A stretch of 25,111 nt of DNA from Elysia marginata (taxonomy: Eukaryota > Mollusca > Gastropoda > Plakobranchidae): assembly GCA_019649035.1 (NCBI GenBank), contig BMAT01005360.1:162262-187372 (forward strand), given 5' to 3'. How positions within the stretch are numbered: position 1 is the first letter of the stretch; each line of letters begins with the position of its first letter. The notes beneath the pieces were generated by a model. That model was not told the DNA's origin, did not search any database, and was given only the letters and a program-made list of their open reading frames with translations. The position numbers and the translations under genes were made by a program. Of the stretch, positions 21,901 to 25,111 are shown piece by piece.

Positions 21901-23630
21901 TGATGTCTTTTTCCCTCACTTATCTATAATGCTTTTTCTATTTGTTTAGGCTTTCTTGGACAAAGTGGAAGAGTTGTTCCTCTGCATCTGCTGCCAAGAT
22001 GTTGTCTGTAAGCCAGTCTCCCTCAAATGCACACACAACATTTGCAAGGTAACATTTAAAAGTAGGAAGCATTGATTTTACAATGTTCATAAAAGAATTT
22101 GAATAAGTTATTAAGCATTTTTGTTATTGGATATGTTCCATCTCTCTTACAAATTTTTAAATGTAGGTAAAATGTGAAGAAAAAATAAAAGGGTATGTTT
22201 CTGATTCTGTTTCACTTTTGAGAATAGATTGAGTGGATCAGTTGTTTTTTTTCCTTTACACATTTCATAGATGATCACCTTCATACCCAAAGAGTTTCAG
22301 GACATAACGTGACAAACACCCTCATTACCCTGTTGTACATTTTCCATGTAAATTAATGTTAAAAGTGATTGTTTTCCAGATATATAACTATTTTAGTGTA
22401 AAAGATGGCCAAAATTATGGGTAGCACTATGAATTTTTTTCTCCAGATGAGTAAAATAGGACATGAAAAAGAAAGCAAAAATTTGCCAAATTTTGAAATG
22501 GATATGCCTGATTTTGCCCTGAAATCCTACATATATGAACTGTCTTTTAAATGTAATGCACCATAGGACAATGTGAACACCTTGTTAGTATGAGTACATG
22601 GTGCGTGACAAAGAGCTGCTTTGTCATTGTCTTGTTTTTTGTTATGTTTTTTTTGTTTGTTTGTTTGTTTTTTGAAAGGCAAATATAAAAAATCAAGGAC
22701 CCTTCTCTTAAACTAATTACATTCATAGCTACATGAAATCTACTACAAGTCTTCTTCAAATTTTAGTTGTACATCTACATAGATCCTCTCTACCAAACCG
22801 CCTCTGAAAATATTCATAGCACTCAGCACAGGATTTGATGAAGCAGTCCAGGGGTTTAGCAGAGTTGACTGTTATCAACTTGATACTAAATGTTGTCAAG
22901 CTAAAATATTAAAACTGTACAGTCAAGTCCATATAATTTGAACCAGGATATTGCAAAAATTAATTTGCATAATTCTAAGTGCCAGTGGGTATAGCAGAGC
23001 TGCCAACCAGCTCTAATTTCAGTATTTTGGTACCAGAATGACTACCAAAATACTGGCTTATAAGATTAGAAGATTACTAGCAAAATGCACCAGATCATCT
23101 TTTTTTTCCACAAGAAAATGAATTTATATCTTTCAGAACCTTCTTTAAAAGTACTTTATTGAAATTGAAGTCAGTTCAGCTTCAAATATTAAGGACTTAA
23201 CAACTGCGGGATAACAGATATACGGGTCCCATAGATACGTCCTATCTTTGTTTGACTGTGTTCTCGTTGTGAGTACTAAAATGCTTTGGAAAATACTGAA
23301 ACTGAGGTCGCTAAGCACTGAAGCTAGTTGACTATGGGTTGGCAGCTCTGTTATAGTTTTTTAAATAGTGTTTTATTGTAAACTGATCAATCATCAAAGT
23401 TAAATTTTGTTTCCTTAAGGTTTGAAATATCTAAACTGAAATGTACTCTACTAAAACAGTTTCTTTTTTTTTAACTCTTGCAGTCATGCCTCCAGCGTTC
23501 CTTTAAAGCAGAAGTTTACTCGTGCCCTGCTTGCCGTGCTGAGCTGAATAAAGACATGGTGATGGAAATCAACAAAACCCTAACAACAATTTTGAACACA
23601 TTCTTCCCTGGATATGAGAGTGGCCGCTAA
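850..23630 (+). CDS. UHRF1: UHRF1-like E3 ubiquitin-protein ligase, 15 exons, 5' partial
   Basis: Nuclear epigenetic reader and ubiquitin ligase. In the known family it binds hemimethylated CpG through SRA and H3 tails through Tudor-PHD, and ubiquitylates H3 to recruit DNMT1 at replication. The joined exons (850-921, 1469-1752, 3682-3894, 4849-4976, 5821-6007, 8552-8675, 10304-10411, 15627-15731, 17097-17203, 17676-17838, 18447-18584, 19528-19624, 20995-21167, 21950-22048, 23484-23630) total 2145 nt, that is 714 residues plus TAA, with no frame conflict. Visible domains by partial-protein residue: tandem Tudor ~24-216, PHD ~239-300, SRA ~337-550, basic linker ~553-600, RING ~645-690. Human UHRF1 is 793 residues, so about 80-150 N-terminal residues with the ubiquitin-like domain are missing upstream. 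Invertebrates usually have one UHRF gene, so UHRF2 is not a separate option here. Confidence 0.96.
922..1468 (+). other. UHRF1: UHRF1 intron 1
   Basis: AT-rich sequence with a short AC-rich run near 1311-1322. I see nothing else recognisable. Confidence 0.75.
1469..1752 (+). CDS. UHRF1: UHRF1 exon b (first Tudor repeat with expanded loop)
   Basis: The exon starts after a T-run acceptor ending at 1468 and stops two bases into a codon at donor GTAGGT. It opens with [21 protein letters not shown], the first Tudor strand block; human has VNEYVDARDTNMGAWFEAQ. The Asp residues and the Phe of the H3K9me3 cage (human F152) are kept. A Ser/Thr/Lys-rich loop of about 60 residues follows, versus about 22 in human. 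The exon closes with TYHVYLEE, which aligns with human IYHVKYDD, so cage residue Y188 is replaced by Leu. The minus-strand frame over this exon is only a shadow. Confidence 0.95.
1753..3681 (+). other. UHRF1: UHRF1 intron 2
   Basis: More than half is the CAG-terminal element at 2421-3489. The rest is AT-rich with a small internal duplication of TTTCTRTTTGTTGTATT near 2155-2200. The short open frames at 2353-3094 show no family I recognise. Confidence 0.75.
2414..3496. mobile_element. ~1.07 kb DNA transposon with CAG...CTG ends (element B)
   Basis: The element spans 2421-3489. The left end reads CAGAGGTGCCAC and the right end GTGGCATCTCTG, so the 12-bp terminal inverted repeats differ at one base. 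Both sides are flanked by TTTTATA (2414-2420 and 3490-3496), a 7-bp target site duplication. No transposase is readable, so it is probably non-autonomous or decayed. CAG termini suggest a hAT-like or Dada-like family, but a 7-bp duplication does not settle it. The left 9 bases are close to those of the MITEs in introns 3 and 14. Confidence 0.8.
3682..3894 (+). CDS. UHRF1: UHRF1 exon c (Tudor 1 end and Tudor 2)
   Basis: The first base completes GAG, then YPEDILKV follows; human has YPENGVV, so the second cage tyrosine (human Y191) is kept. The second Tudor repeat reads [18 protein letters not shown] and [19 protein letters not shown], close to human [20 protein letters not shown]. The donor GTAAGA at 3895 leaves two bases of a Gly codon. 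The last residues, ELKATVYVG, match human ELYANVVLG. Confidence 0.96.
3895..4848 (+). other. UHRF1: UHRF1 intron 3
   Basis: About half is MITE A copy 1. The remaining 470 bases before exon d are T-rich with no recognisable feature. Confidence 0.75.
3921..4382. mobile_element. MITE A copy 1 (intron 3)
   Basis: The element spans 3927-4376 (450 bp). The left end is CAGAGCTGCCAACC and the right end GGTTGGTAGTTCTG, an inverted repeat with two mismatches. It is flanked by TATATT on both sides (3921-3926, 4377-4382). Near the left end is a hairpin, AGTATTTTAGTA / TACCAAAATACC. The internal and right parts (ACGGGTCCCAT, GAGTACTGAAATGCTTTGGA) match the element at 22995-23350, so both are copies of one family. 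No coding capacity. Confidence 0.9.
4849..4976 (+). CDS. UHRF1: UHRF1 exon d (Tudor 2 end, pre-PHD linker)
   Basis: The exon completes a Gly codon and reads [24 protein letters not shown], equivalent to human [22 protein letters not shown]. An acidic linker ([15 protein letters not shown]) then leads to the PHD. The donor is weak (A, then GTTTGT at 4977). It is chosen because it gives an Arg codon (A+GA) and keeps the PHD frame. A nearer-consensus GTACTT at 4981 would put the next exon out of frame. Confidence 0.9.
4977..5820 (+). other. UHRF1: UHRF1 intron 4
   Basis: AT-rich, with a possible alternative 3' exon starting at 5078 (listed separately). The rest shows nothing recognisable. Confidence 0.7.
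5078..5169 (+). CDS. Possible alternative terminal exon of UHRF1
   Basis: A pyrimidine tract ends in TTTTCTTGTAG at 5077. Joined to exon d (phase 1, one base A), the sequence reads in frame for 30 codons: [20 protein letters not shown], then [10 protein letters not shown] and TAA at 5167-5169. Use of it would give a Tudor-only protein without PHD, SRA or RING. No poly(A) signal AATAAA follows closely. An in-frame run of 30 codons is not rare by chance, so this is a weak call. Confidence 0.2.
5821..6007 (+). CDS. UHRF1: UHRF1 exon e (PHD finger)
   Basis: This exon carries almost the whole PHD finger, which reads the unmodified N-terminus of histone H3. It runs from [18 protein letters not shown] through [20 protein letters not shown] to [20 protein letters not shown]. 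The zinc-binding Cys/His set is complete up to the last pair, which lies in the next exon. The CDECD acidic residues that contact H3R2 in human UHRF1 are present. The donor GTTTGT at 6008 is weak; reading through it gives 26 more codons and a stop at 6086, so intron retention would truncate the protein in the PHD. Confidence 0.96.
7336..8126 (-). mobile_element. Helitron relic: C-terminal part of Rep/Helicase
   Basis: Minus-strand frames spell out the end of a Helitron Pif1-type helicase in order. Pieces are [47 protein letters not shown], then [67 protein letters not shown] and [13 protein letters not shown], with a stop at 7336-7338. The VALSRTRS block is helicase motif VI. Several in-frame stops and at least one frame change break it, so it is dead. 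The HUH Rep domain and the element ends (a CTRRT end with hairpin) are not found in the window. Confidence 0.9.
8253..8393 (+). other. Small acidic open frame, unknown
   Basis: A 46-codon frame starting ATG CAG TCG has coding-like composition: an acidic run ([11 protein letters not shown]), then basic [13 protein letters not shown], then TAA. A good donor-like TTGTAAGT overlaps its end (8389-8396). It is not in frame with UHRF1 exon e from the nearest AG. It may be a scrap of a transposon-borne gene. I do not recognise it. Confidence 0.2.
8552..8675 (+). CDS. UHRF1: UHRF1 exon f (PHD end, linker to SRA)
   Basis: The exon starts with one base that completes Trp and then FCPRCKTDD, the final zinc-binding cysteine pair (human WYCPECRND). 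The conserved linker [20 protein letters not shown] follows, nearly identical to human [20 protein letters not shown]. It ends in phase 0 at donor GTGAGC. Confidence 0.96.
8699..9737 (+). repeat. 47-bp minisatellite, about five units, interrupted
   Basis: Units begin GACTGCTGAT at 9601, 9648 and 9695, exactly 47 bases apart, with a further unit at about 9555. Each continues AATTTGACCWGRTAAAAATG and AATTTAGATTTATATA. One unit lies at 8699-8740, left of the inserted TIR element. The repeat therefore existed before the insertion. Confidence 0.9.
8733..9557. mobile_element. ~0.81 kb TIR element inserted in the minisatellite (element C)
   Basis: The left end is TAGCAAGGCCTGA (8741) and the right end TCAGGCCTTGCT (to 9549), a perfect 12-bp inverted repeat. 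The flanks are ATATAGAC and ATATAGAG, an 8-bp target duplication with one mismatch; intact neighbouring minisatellite units show what the empty site looked like. An 8-bp duplication and a TAG start fit a hAT-type non-autonomous element. No transposase was seen. Confidence 0.82.
9830..10127. mobile_element. 286-bp hAT-like MITE (element D)
   Basis: The element spans 9836-10121. The left end is CAGGGATACAAG and the right end CTTGCACCCCTG, an inverted repeat with two mismatches. TAATTA flanks both sides (9830-9835, 10122-10127). The form CAGGGGTGCAAG is typical of hAT ends, but hAT usually duplicates 8 bp. No coding capacity. Confidence 0.75.
10304..10411 (+). CDS. UHRF1: UHRF1 exon g (SRA domain, start)
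   Basis: The exon has 36 codons in phase 0. It starts [20 protein letters not shown], against human [20 protein letters not shown], and ends GSLWKFRVQ. This is the N-terminal part of the SRA domain that recognises hemimethylated CpG. Acceptor is CACCACAG and donor is GTAGGT. The reading frame continues open past the donor for about 19 codons, which is not evidence of coding. Confidence 0.97.
11557..11739. mobile_element. 183-bp inverted-repeat unit of the 22-bp motif family
   Basis: The left end, CTTGTACATAACAGTGATGA (11557), is the near reverse complement of the right end TGTCATCATTGTTATGCGCA (11718-11739). The two 22-bp arms differ at three positions. Similar inverted pairs frame 11886-12104 and 12292-12473. 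The ends resemble terminal inverted repeats of a MITE, but no target duplication is clear. Confidence 0.55.
11711..12473 (+). repeat. Tandem duplication, two units of ~367 bp plus a partial third
   Basis: Units start TTATTTGTGTCATCA at 11711, 12076 and 12445, giving spacings of 365 and 369. Shared blocks include GTGCATCAGATTRGGGCTGA, GCATTGGAAATATTGAAGAA, ACAAAGTAGATTTTCTCCCT and CCACCAAAACTCTTTTATT. Copies are highly similar with small indels, so the duplication is fairly recent. The first copy holds a 60-codon open frame with coding-like [17 protein letters not shown], broken in the second copy. Confidence 0.92.
12820..12990 (+). mobile_element. SINE body fragment with conserved core block
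   Basis: The segment has GGTGTCAGAATAATGTGACT at about 12857. Nearly the same block, GGTGTCAGTATAATGTGACC, is in the tRNA-headed SINE at 16254. Downstream is TGTGGCAGCACGCTTTTAGC. No tRNA-like head is attached, so it is a truncated copy or a different family sharing the core. I recall this block from molluscan SINEs. Confidence 0.6.
13345..13970 (+). repeat. Diverged ~200-bp tandem units, each with a long hairpin
   Basis: Hairpins occur at 13345-13385 (left arm decayed), 13519-13577, 13724-13794 and 13933-13970 (right arm decayed). Intact ones have arms AGAGCTTGTATGTAACA / TGTTACATACAAGCTCT. The right arms of the first three end about 190-210 bases apart. Between them, shared blocks such as CTATAATCTAATCTAA, GATTGGATCA and AAGGCCTA/TGGCCTGA recur. 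The last hairpin contains a full TGACGTCA palindrome at 13947-13954. Confidence 0.85.
13724..13794. repeat. 71-bp imperfect palindrome
   Basis: The left arm starts AGATCTAGAGCTTTTATGTA and the right arm ends TACATACAAGCTCCAGATCT, reverse complements over more than 25 positions with few mismatches. It is the longest hairpin of the array and could extrude or fold in the nascent transcript. Confidence 0.85.
14368..14740 (-). promoter_or_regulatory. Possible minus-strand promoter and first exons
   Basis: On the minus strand, CTCAATGGCCAAAAGAGAAA leads to a near-perfect donor (GAC, then GTAAGTAT; exon end at 14368). A second good donor, CGAG then GTAAGATA, ends at 14664. The surrounding sequence is less AT-rich and has CRE-like half sites (TGACGTAC, CGTCATT). 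No downstream minus-strand coding exon is recognised. It may be a nested gene, an antisense RNA or a transposon's own promoter. Confidence 0.25.
15627..15731 (+). CDS. UHRF1: UHRF1 exon h (SRA, thumb and 5mC pocket)
   Basis: The exon has 35 codons in phase 0: [35 protein letters not shown]. The Val of HVAG (human V446, the base-flipping thumb) and the Tyr and Asp of GGYEDD (human Y466 and D469) are kept. It follows the largest intron, 5215 bases. Confidence 0.97.
15732..17096 (+). other. UHRF1: UHRF1 intron 8
   Basis: It contains the tRNA-headed SINE at 16254-16580. Both flanks are AT-rich and featureless. Confidence 0.75.
16254..16580 (+). mobile_element. tRNA-derived SINE, plus strand
   Basis: The head has an RNA polymerase III box A, TAGCTCAGTTGG (16265-16276), and box B, GGTTCGAGCC (16309-16318), spaced as in tRNA-derived SINEs. 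A core block GGTGTCAGTATAATGTGACC follows, then a tail of about 200 bp. The 3' end is not sharply defined and could be near 16500. It is far longer than a tRNA and its anticodon arm is poor, so it is not a tRNA gene. Confidence 0.85.
17097..17203 (+). CDS. UHRF1: UHRF1 exon i (SRA, NKR finger)
   Basis: The exon encodes [18 protein letters not shown], then [17 protein letters not shown]. The NKR finger (human N489-R491), which reads the unmethylated strand, and the Tyr of YTGSGG (human Y478) are intact. This supports real hemimethylated CpG binding. The donor GTGAGA leaves two bases of a Lys codon. Confidence 0.97.
17204..17675 (+). other. UHRF1: UHRF1 intron 9
   Basis: T-rich intron with a run of 13 or more T around 17451. 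Nothing else seen. Confidence 0.75.
17676..17838 (+). CDS. UHRF1: UHRF1 exon j (SRA, C-terminal half)
   Basis: The exon completes Lys, then [31 protein letters not shown] and the invariant [14 protein letters not shown] motif (human [14 protein letters not shown]). Acceptor is TACTTCAG and donor is GTCAGC. Fifty-four complete codons. Confidence 0.97.
17839..18446 (+). other. UHRF1: UHRF1 intron 10
   Basis: AT-rich, no recognisable feature. Confidence 0.75.
18447..18584 (+). CDS. UHRF1: UHRF1 exon k (SRA end)
   Basis: The exon has 46 codons in phase 0, [20 protein letters not shown] then [17 protein letters not shown] and LGLVMQ. Human has [20 protein letters not shown] at this point. It closes the SRA fold. 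Donor GTATTG. Confidence 0.97.
18585..19527 (+). other. UHRF1: UHRF1 intron 11
   Basis: It contains an inverted SINE at 18931-19199. The rest is AT-rich. Confidence 0.75.
18931..19199 (-). mobile_element. tRNA-derived SINE, minus strand
   Basis: Reading the minus strand, the head is TGGCATCGTGG (box A-like, 19185-19195), then CTTTCGGACCGAGAGGTC and GGTTTCAGTCC (box B-like, 19142-19152). The body includes CTTGAGAAAGGCTATTTACA and TTTGCCTCACTC, which resembles the AAAGGCACTTTAC...CCTCACTC core of a SINE superfamily spread among animals. The 3' end is ATGTAAAGCGCTATGTAATA. The tRNA-Ser-like head differs from the SINE at 16254. Confidence 0.8.
19528..19624 (+). CDS. UHRF1: UHRF1 exon l (basic linker)
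   Basis: It opens with [18 protein letters not shown] (human YPEGYLEALANREREKEN), then a Lys/Arg cluster, [11 protein letters not shown]. The cluster is the likely nuclear localisation signal and the equivalent of the human polybasic region that regulates Tudor engagement. The donor GTAACA at 19625 leaves one base of an Asp codon. Confidence 0.94.
19625..20994 (+). other. UHRF1: UHRF1 intron 12
   Basis: AT-rich. A small GC-richer hairpin, AAAAGGT-tcgggcgg-ACCTTTT, lies at 20522-20543. No mobile element was recognised. Confidence 0.7.
20995..21167 (+). CDS. UHRF1: UHRF1 exon m (linker to RING)
   Basis: The exon gives a Ser/Lys-rich stretch ([19 protein letters not shown]) and then [20 protein letters not shown] with WKEAL. 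This matches human [25 protein letters not shown]. Fifty-seven complete codons follow the split Asp. Donor GTGTGT. Confidence 0.94.
21168..21949 (+). other. UHRF1: UHRF1 intron 13
   Basis: AT-rich, nothing recognisable. Confidence 0.75.
21950..22048 (+). CDS. UHRF1: UHRF1 exon n (RING finger, first half)
   Basis: The exon has 33 codons in phase 0, [20 protein letters not shown] then [13 protein letters not shown]. It supplies the first RING zinc ligands (C-x2-C, C-x-H, C) of the E2-binding E3 module. Human has [20 protein letters not shown] here. Donor GTAACA. Confidence 0.96.
22049..23483 (+). other. UHRF1: UHRF1 intron 14
   Basis: It contains MITE A copy 2 and a short GTTT microsatellite around 22650-22670. 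The minus frame at 22547-22759 runs across the microsatellite and is not a gene. Confidence 0.75.
22989..23356. mobile_element. MITE A copy 2 (intron 14)
   Basis: The element spans 22995-23350 (356 bp). The left end, CAGAGCTGCCAACC, is the exact reverse complement of the right end, GGTTGGCAGCTCTG. The flanks GTATAG and TTATAG look like a 6-bp target duplication with one mismatch. At 23021-23054 is a perfect hairpin, AGTATTTTGGTA / TACCAAAATACT, with a 10-base loop. It matches copy 1 in the ends, hairpin, ACGGGTCCCAT and GAGTACTAAAATGCTTTGGA, and is about 94 bases shorter. Confidence 0.92.
23484..23630 (+). CDS. UHRF1: UHRF1 exon o (RING end, stop)
   Basis: The last coding exon encodes [20 protein letters not shown], completing the RING ligands. 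The conserved tail follows, [20 protein letters not shown] with GR, and then TAA at 23628-23630. Human ends FPGYGNGR, so this is the true C-terminus. An AATAAA at 23547 lies inside the coding sequence. Confidence 0.97.
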   Translation, partial: SCLQRSFKAEVYSCPACRAELNKDMVMEINKTLTTILNTFFPGYESGR

Positions 23631-24600
23631 GCTGAAAACACTTGAACTCCCCTTTTTTTATTAGTTTTTTTTTAGAGTGGCAAATTGTCTGTTTTAAAAA
23701 AAAAAAGAATAGTAAATAATAATGTATCGATTCATTTGGTAGCAGAATGCTTTTAAATCTTTATAATTAATAGCTAGTATATATAAAAAAGCTGTGAAAA
23801 CTTTTGTAGCCGTTAGAGAAACAGATAAAAACACTGATTATTCTGGATACTCACATGCTTAGAAAGACATGACATAAAACTAAGCCCTCATAATATTGAA
23901 GTAAATAAGTATTATAAGCTTTGTTAAACACAATTAGACCCCTCTCTAAAAGTTAATATCTATTAAAAAAAGAAGTGATGGGGATTTTCTTTTGACATTT
24001 TTTTCTTCAAAGTTTTATAAATGCAGCTGGTTGTTTTTAGTGTGCTTATTTTTATAGGCATATGGCTCAGTTTTTTGTAAGAAATGTATTGTGGTCAAGC
24101 AAAACTACATCCTCTCCTTAACAAGTTGCTATGTATAGGAAAAAATTTATGAATACTTTGTTTGTTTTTCTCTTCCAATTTTTTTTTTACAATTGCAACT
24201 GTTTGTTAAGCGTGCTTAACTTCATTAAAAAATGGATCGGTTTCTTGTAAGAAAGGCATGTTGATTTTATCGATAAAATTACTAAAATCTATCACCGATA
24301 TTTTTACTTGAGAAAAAAAAGCTCTTTAAGTAGGCTTGCAAAGAATTTCAAGAATTTATACTTTCAAATTTTCTAACAAGCAGATGTACGCACAATCGTT
24401 CAACTTGCCAATAATGTGAAGATAATATTGTTATAAAGAGGATACAAGCTTTGCATGGGACGGGGAGGGGATAGTGAGTAATATTCCATGTGCATGTAAC
24501 GGTTTTTTACTCATAATTTCGTTTTCATAGTTTTTACTTATCTTTATTATTGTATCATGAAAATATTTTGGGGCTAGTAAACACACTTTCTCTACACCAA
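23631..24600 (+). other. UHRF1: UHRF1 3' UTR and flank
   Basis: AT-rich sequence after the stop, with T and A runs. No AATAAA is close to the stop. ATTAAA variants lie at 23962-23967 and 24224-24229, either of which could be the poly(A) signal. Two diverged copies of a ~110-bp segment lie at about 23993-24100 and 24161-24270 (shared GTTTTTAG/GTTTGTTAAG, GTGCTTA, TTTCTTGTAAGAAAGG-like blocks). Confidence 0.5.
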
Positions 24601-24635
24601 ATTTCAATGACCAATACATTTTGAACATTGTGTTT

Positions 24636-24760
24636 GGGAGGTGCGTGTTCGATCCCCGGCCAAGTCAAACCAAGGACTTTATAATTGGTACAGTAGTATC
24701 TGGTTAAATGCTTGTCAGATAAATGCACGCTGCGGTTTAACTAACGCCATATCACTGTGA
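24636..24760 (+). mobile_element. 5'-truncated tRNA-derived SINE
   Basis: A box B, GTTCGATCCC (24647-24656), is followed by CCGGCCAAGTCAAACCAAGG and ACTTTATAATTGGTAC. I recall this order from gastropod SINEs (ACCAAAGACTTTAAAATTGGTAC). No box A is present upstream, so the copy is truncated. The 3' limit is uncertain. Confidence 0.65.
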
Positions 24761-25111
24761 ACGATTTTTTTCCATATGATCAGTATCCCCTAAACACCTG
24801 CAACATGGTCTAAATGCACGCTATGATTTATGAGATCAGTAAAAATAAGTGGACCAGGCAACCACCGAGACGCACAGAGAAAGCCAGAATCACTCAATAG
24901 GGATTCCTATCTTCCTTTGTTGTCATCACTACAGTGCTACATTTACATATTTTGGGTTAGTAAGGCTTGGGGGCAGGGGCATGAAGAGGGAGGCGTGGAG
25001 GGTAAAAGGTGGCAAAGGCCTGCCGCGCAGGGATGGTTTGTGTAGACCTTAGCAAGCGAAATTATCATGACGCAACGTTCACTGCCCATACCGCACTGAC
25101 AGGTAAACTGT
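24761..25111. other. Downstream flank
   Basis: The overlapping short plus frames at 24830-25052 fall in a G-rich stretch and show no family, signal peptide or domain. I see no supported gene here. Confidence 0.6.

Noticed and set aside
22640-22672. GTTT microsatellite as a functional element
   Set aside because: Ordinary simple repeat with no sign of more.
23547-23552. AATAAA poly(A) signal
   Set aside because: It lies inside the last coding exon, before the stop codon.

Overview
The window holds most of one animal gene, a plus-strand UHRF1 orthologue (E3 ubiquitin ligase and reader of hemimethylated CpG and H3K9me). Fifteen coding exons lie between 850 and 23630. They join in phase into 714 codons plus a stop, all with GT donors and AG acceptors. 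Domain order is tandem Tudor, PHD, SRA, basic linker, RING. The N-terminal ubiquitin-like domain is not in the window, so its exons must lie upstream of base 1. The key residues of the PHD, SRA and RING domains are intact, so the gene looks functional. It implies a host that maintains CpG methylation.

The organism is most likely a mollusc, perhaps a gastropod. The evidence is an AT-rich intron-heavy gene, an invertebrate-like UHRF1, and tRNA-derived SINE pieces of kinds I associate with molluscs: a GTGTCAG-ATAATGTGAC core block and a box B followed by AAGTCAAACCAAGGACTTTA. This is recognition from memory, not a database result.

Layout. 1-849: end of an upstream intron. 850-4976: acidic lead-in and tandem Tudor exons; introns 2 and 3 each carry a transposon with CAG...CTG ends. 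4977-8675: PHD exons around a 2.5 kb intron with a broken Helitron helicase fragment on the minus strand. 8676-10303: intron with a 47-bp minisatellite split by a TIR element, plus a small hAT-like MITE. 10304-18584: SRA exons. The 5.2 kb intron 7 is the most repeat-dense part: a ~367-bp tandem duplication, a run of ~200-bp units each holding a long hairpin, all sharing a ~22-bp motif (CTTGTAYRTAACARTGATGACA), and a stretch at 14.37-14.73 kb with promoter-like and splice-donor-like signals on the minus strand. Introns 8 and 11 hold SINEs. 18585-23630: basic linker and RING exons; intron 14 has a second copy of the intron-3 MITE. 23631-25111: 3' UTR and flank with a partial SINE.

No rRNA, functional tRNA, CRISPR array, bacterial-type operon or retroviral element was seen. 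The best leads for something undescribed are the hairpin repeat family of intron 7, the paired MITEs of introns 3 and 14, and the replacement of one aromatic-cage tyrosine in the Tudor domain.
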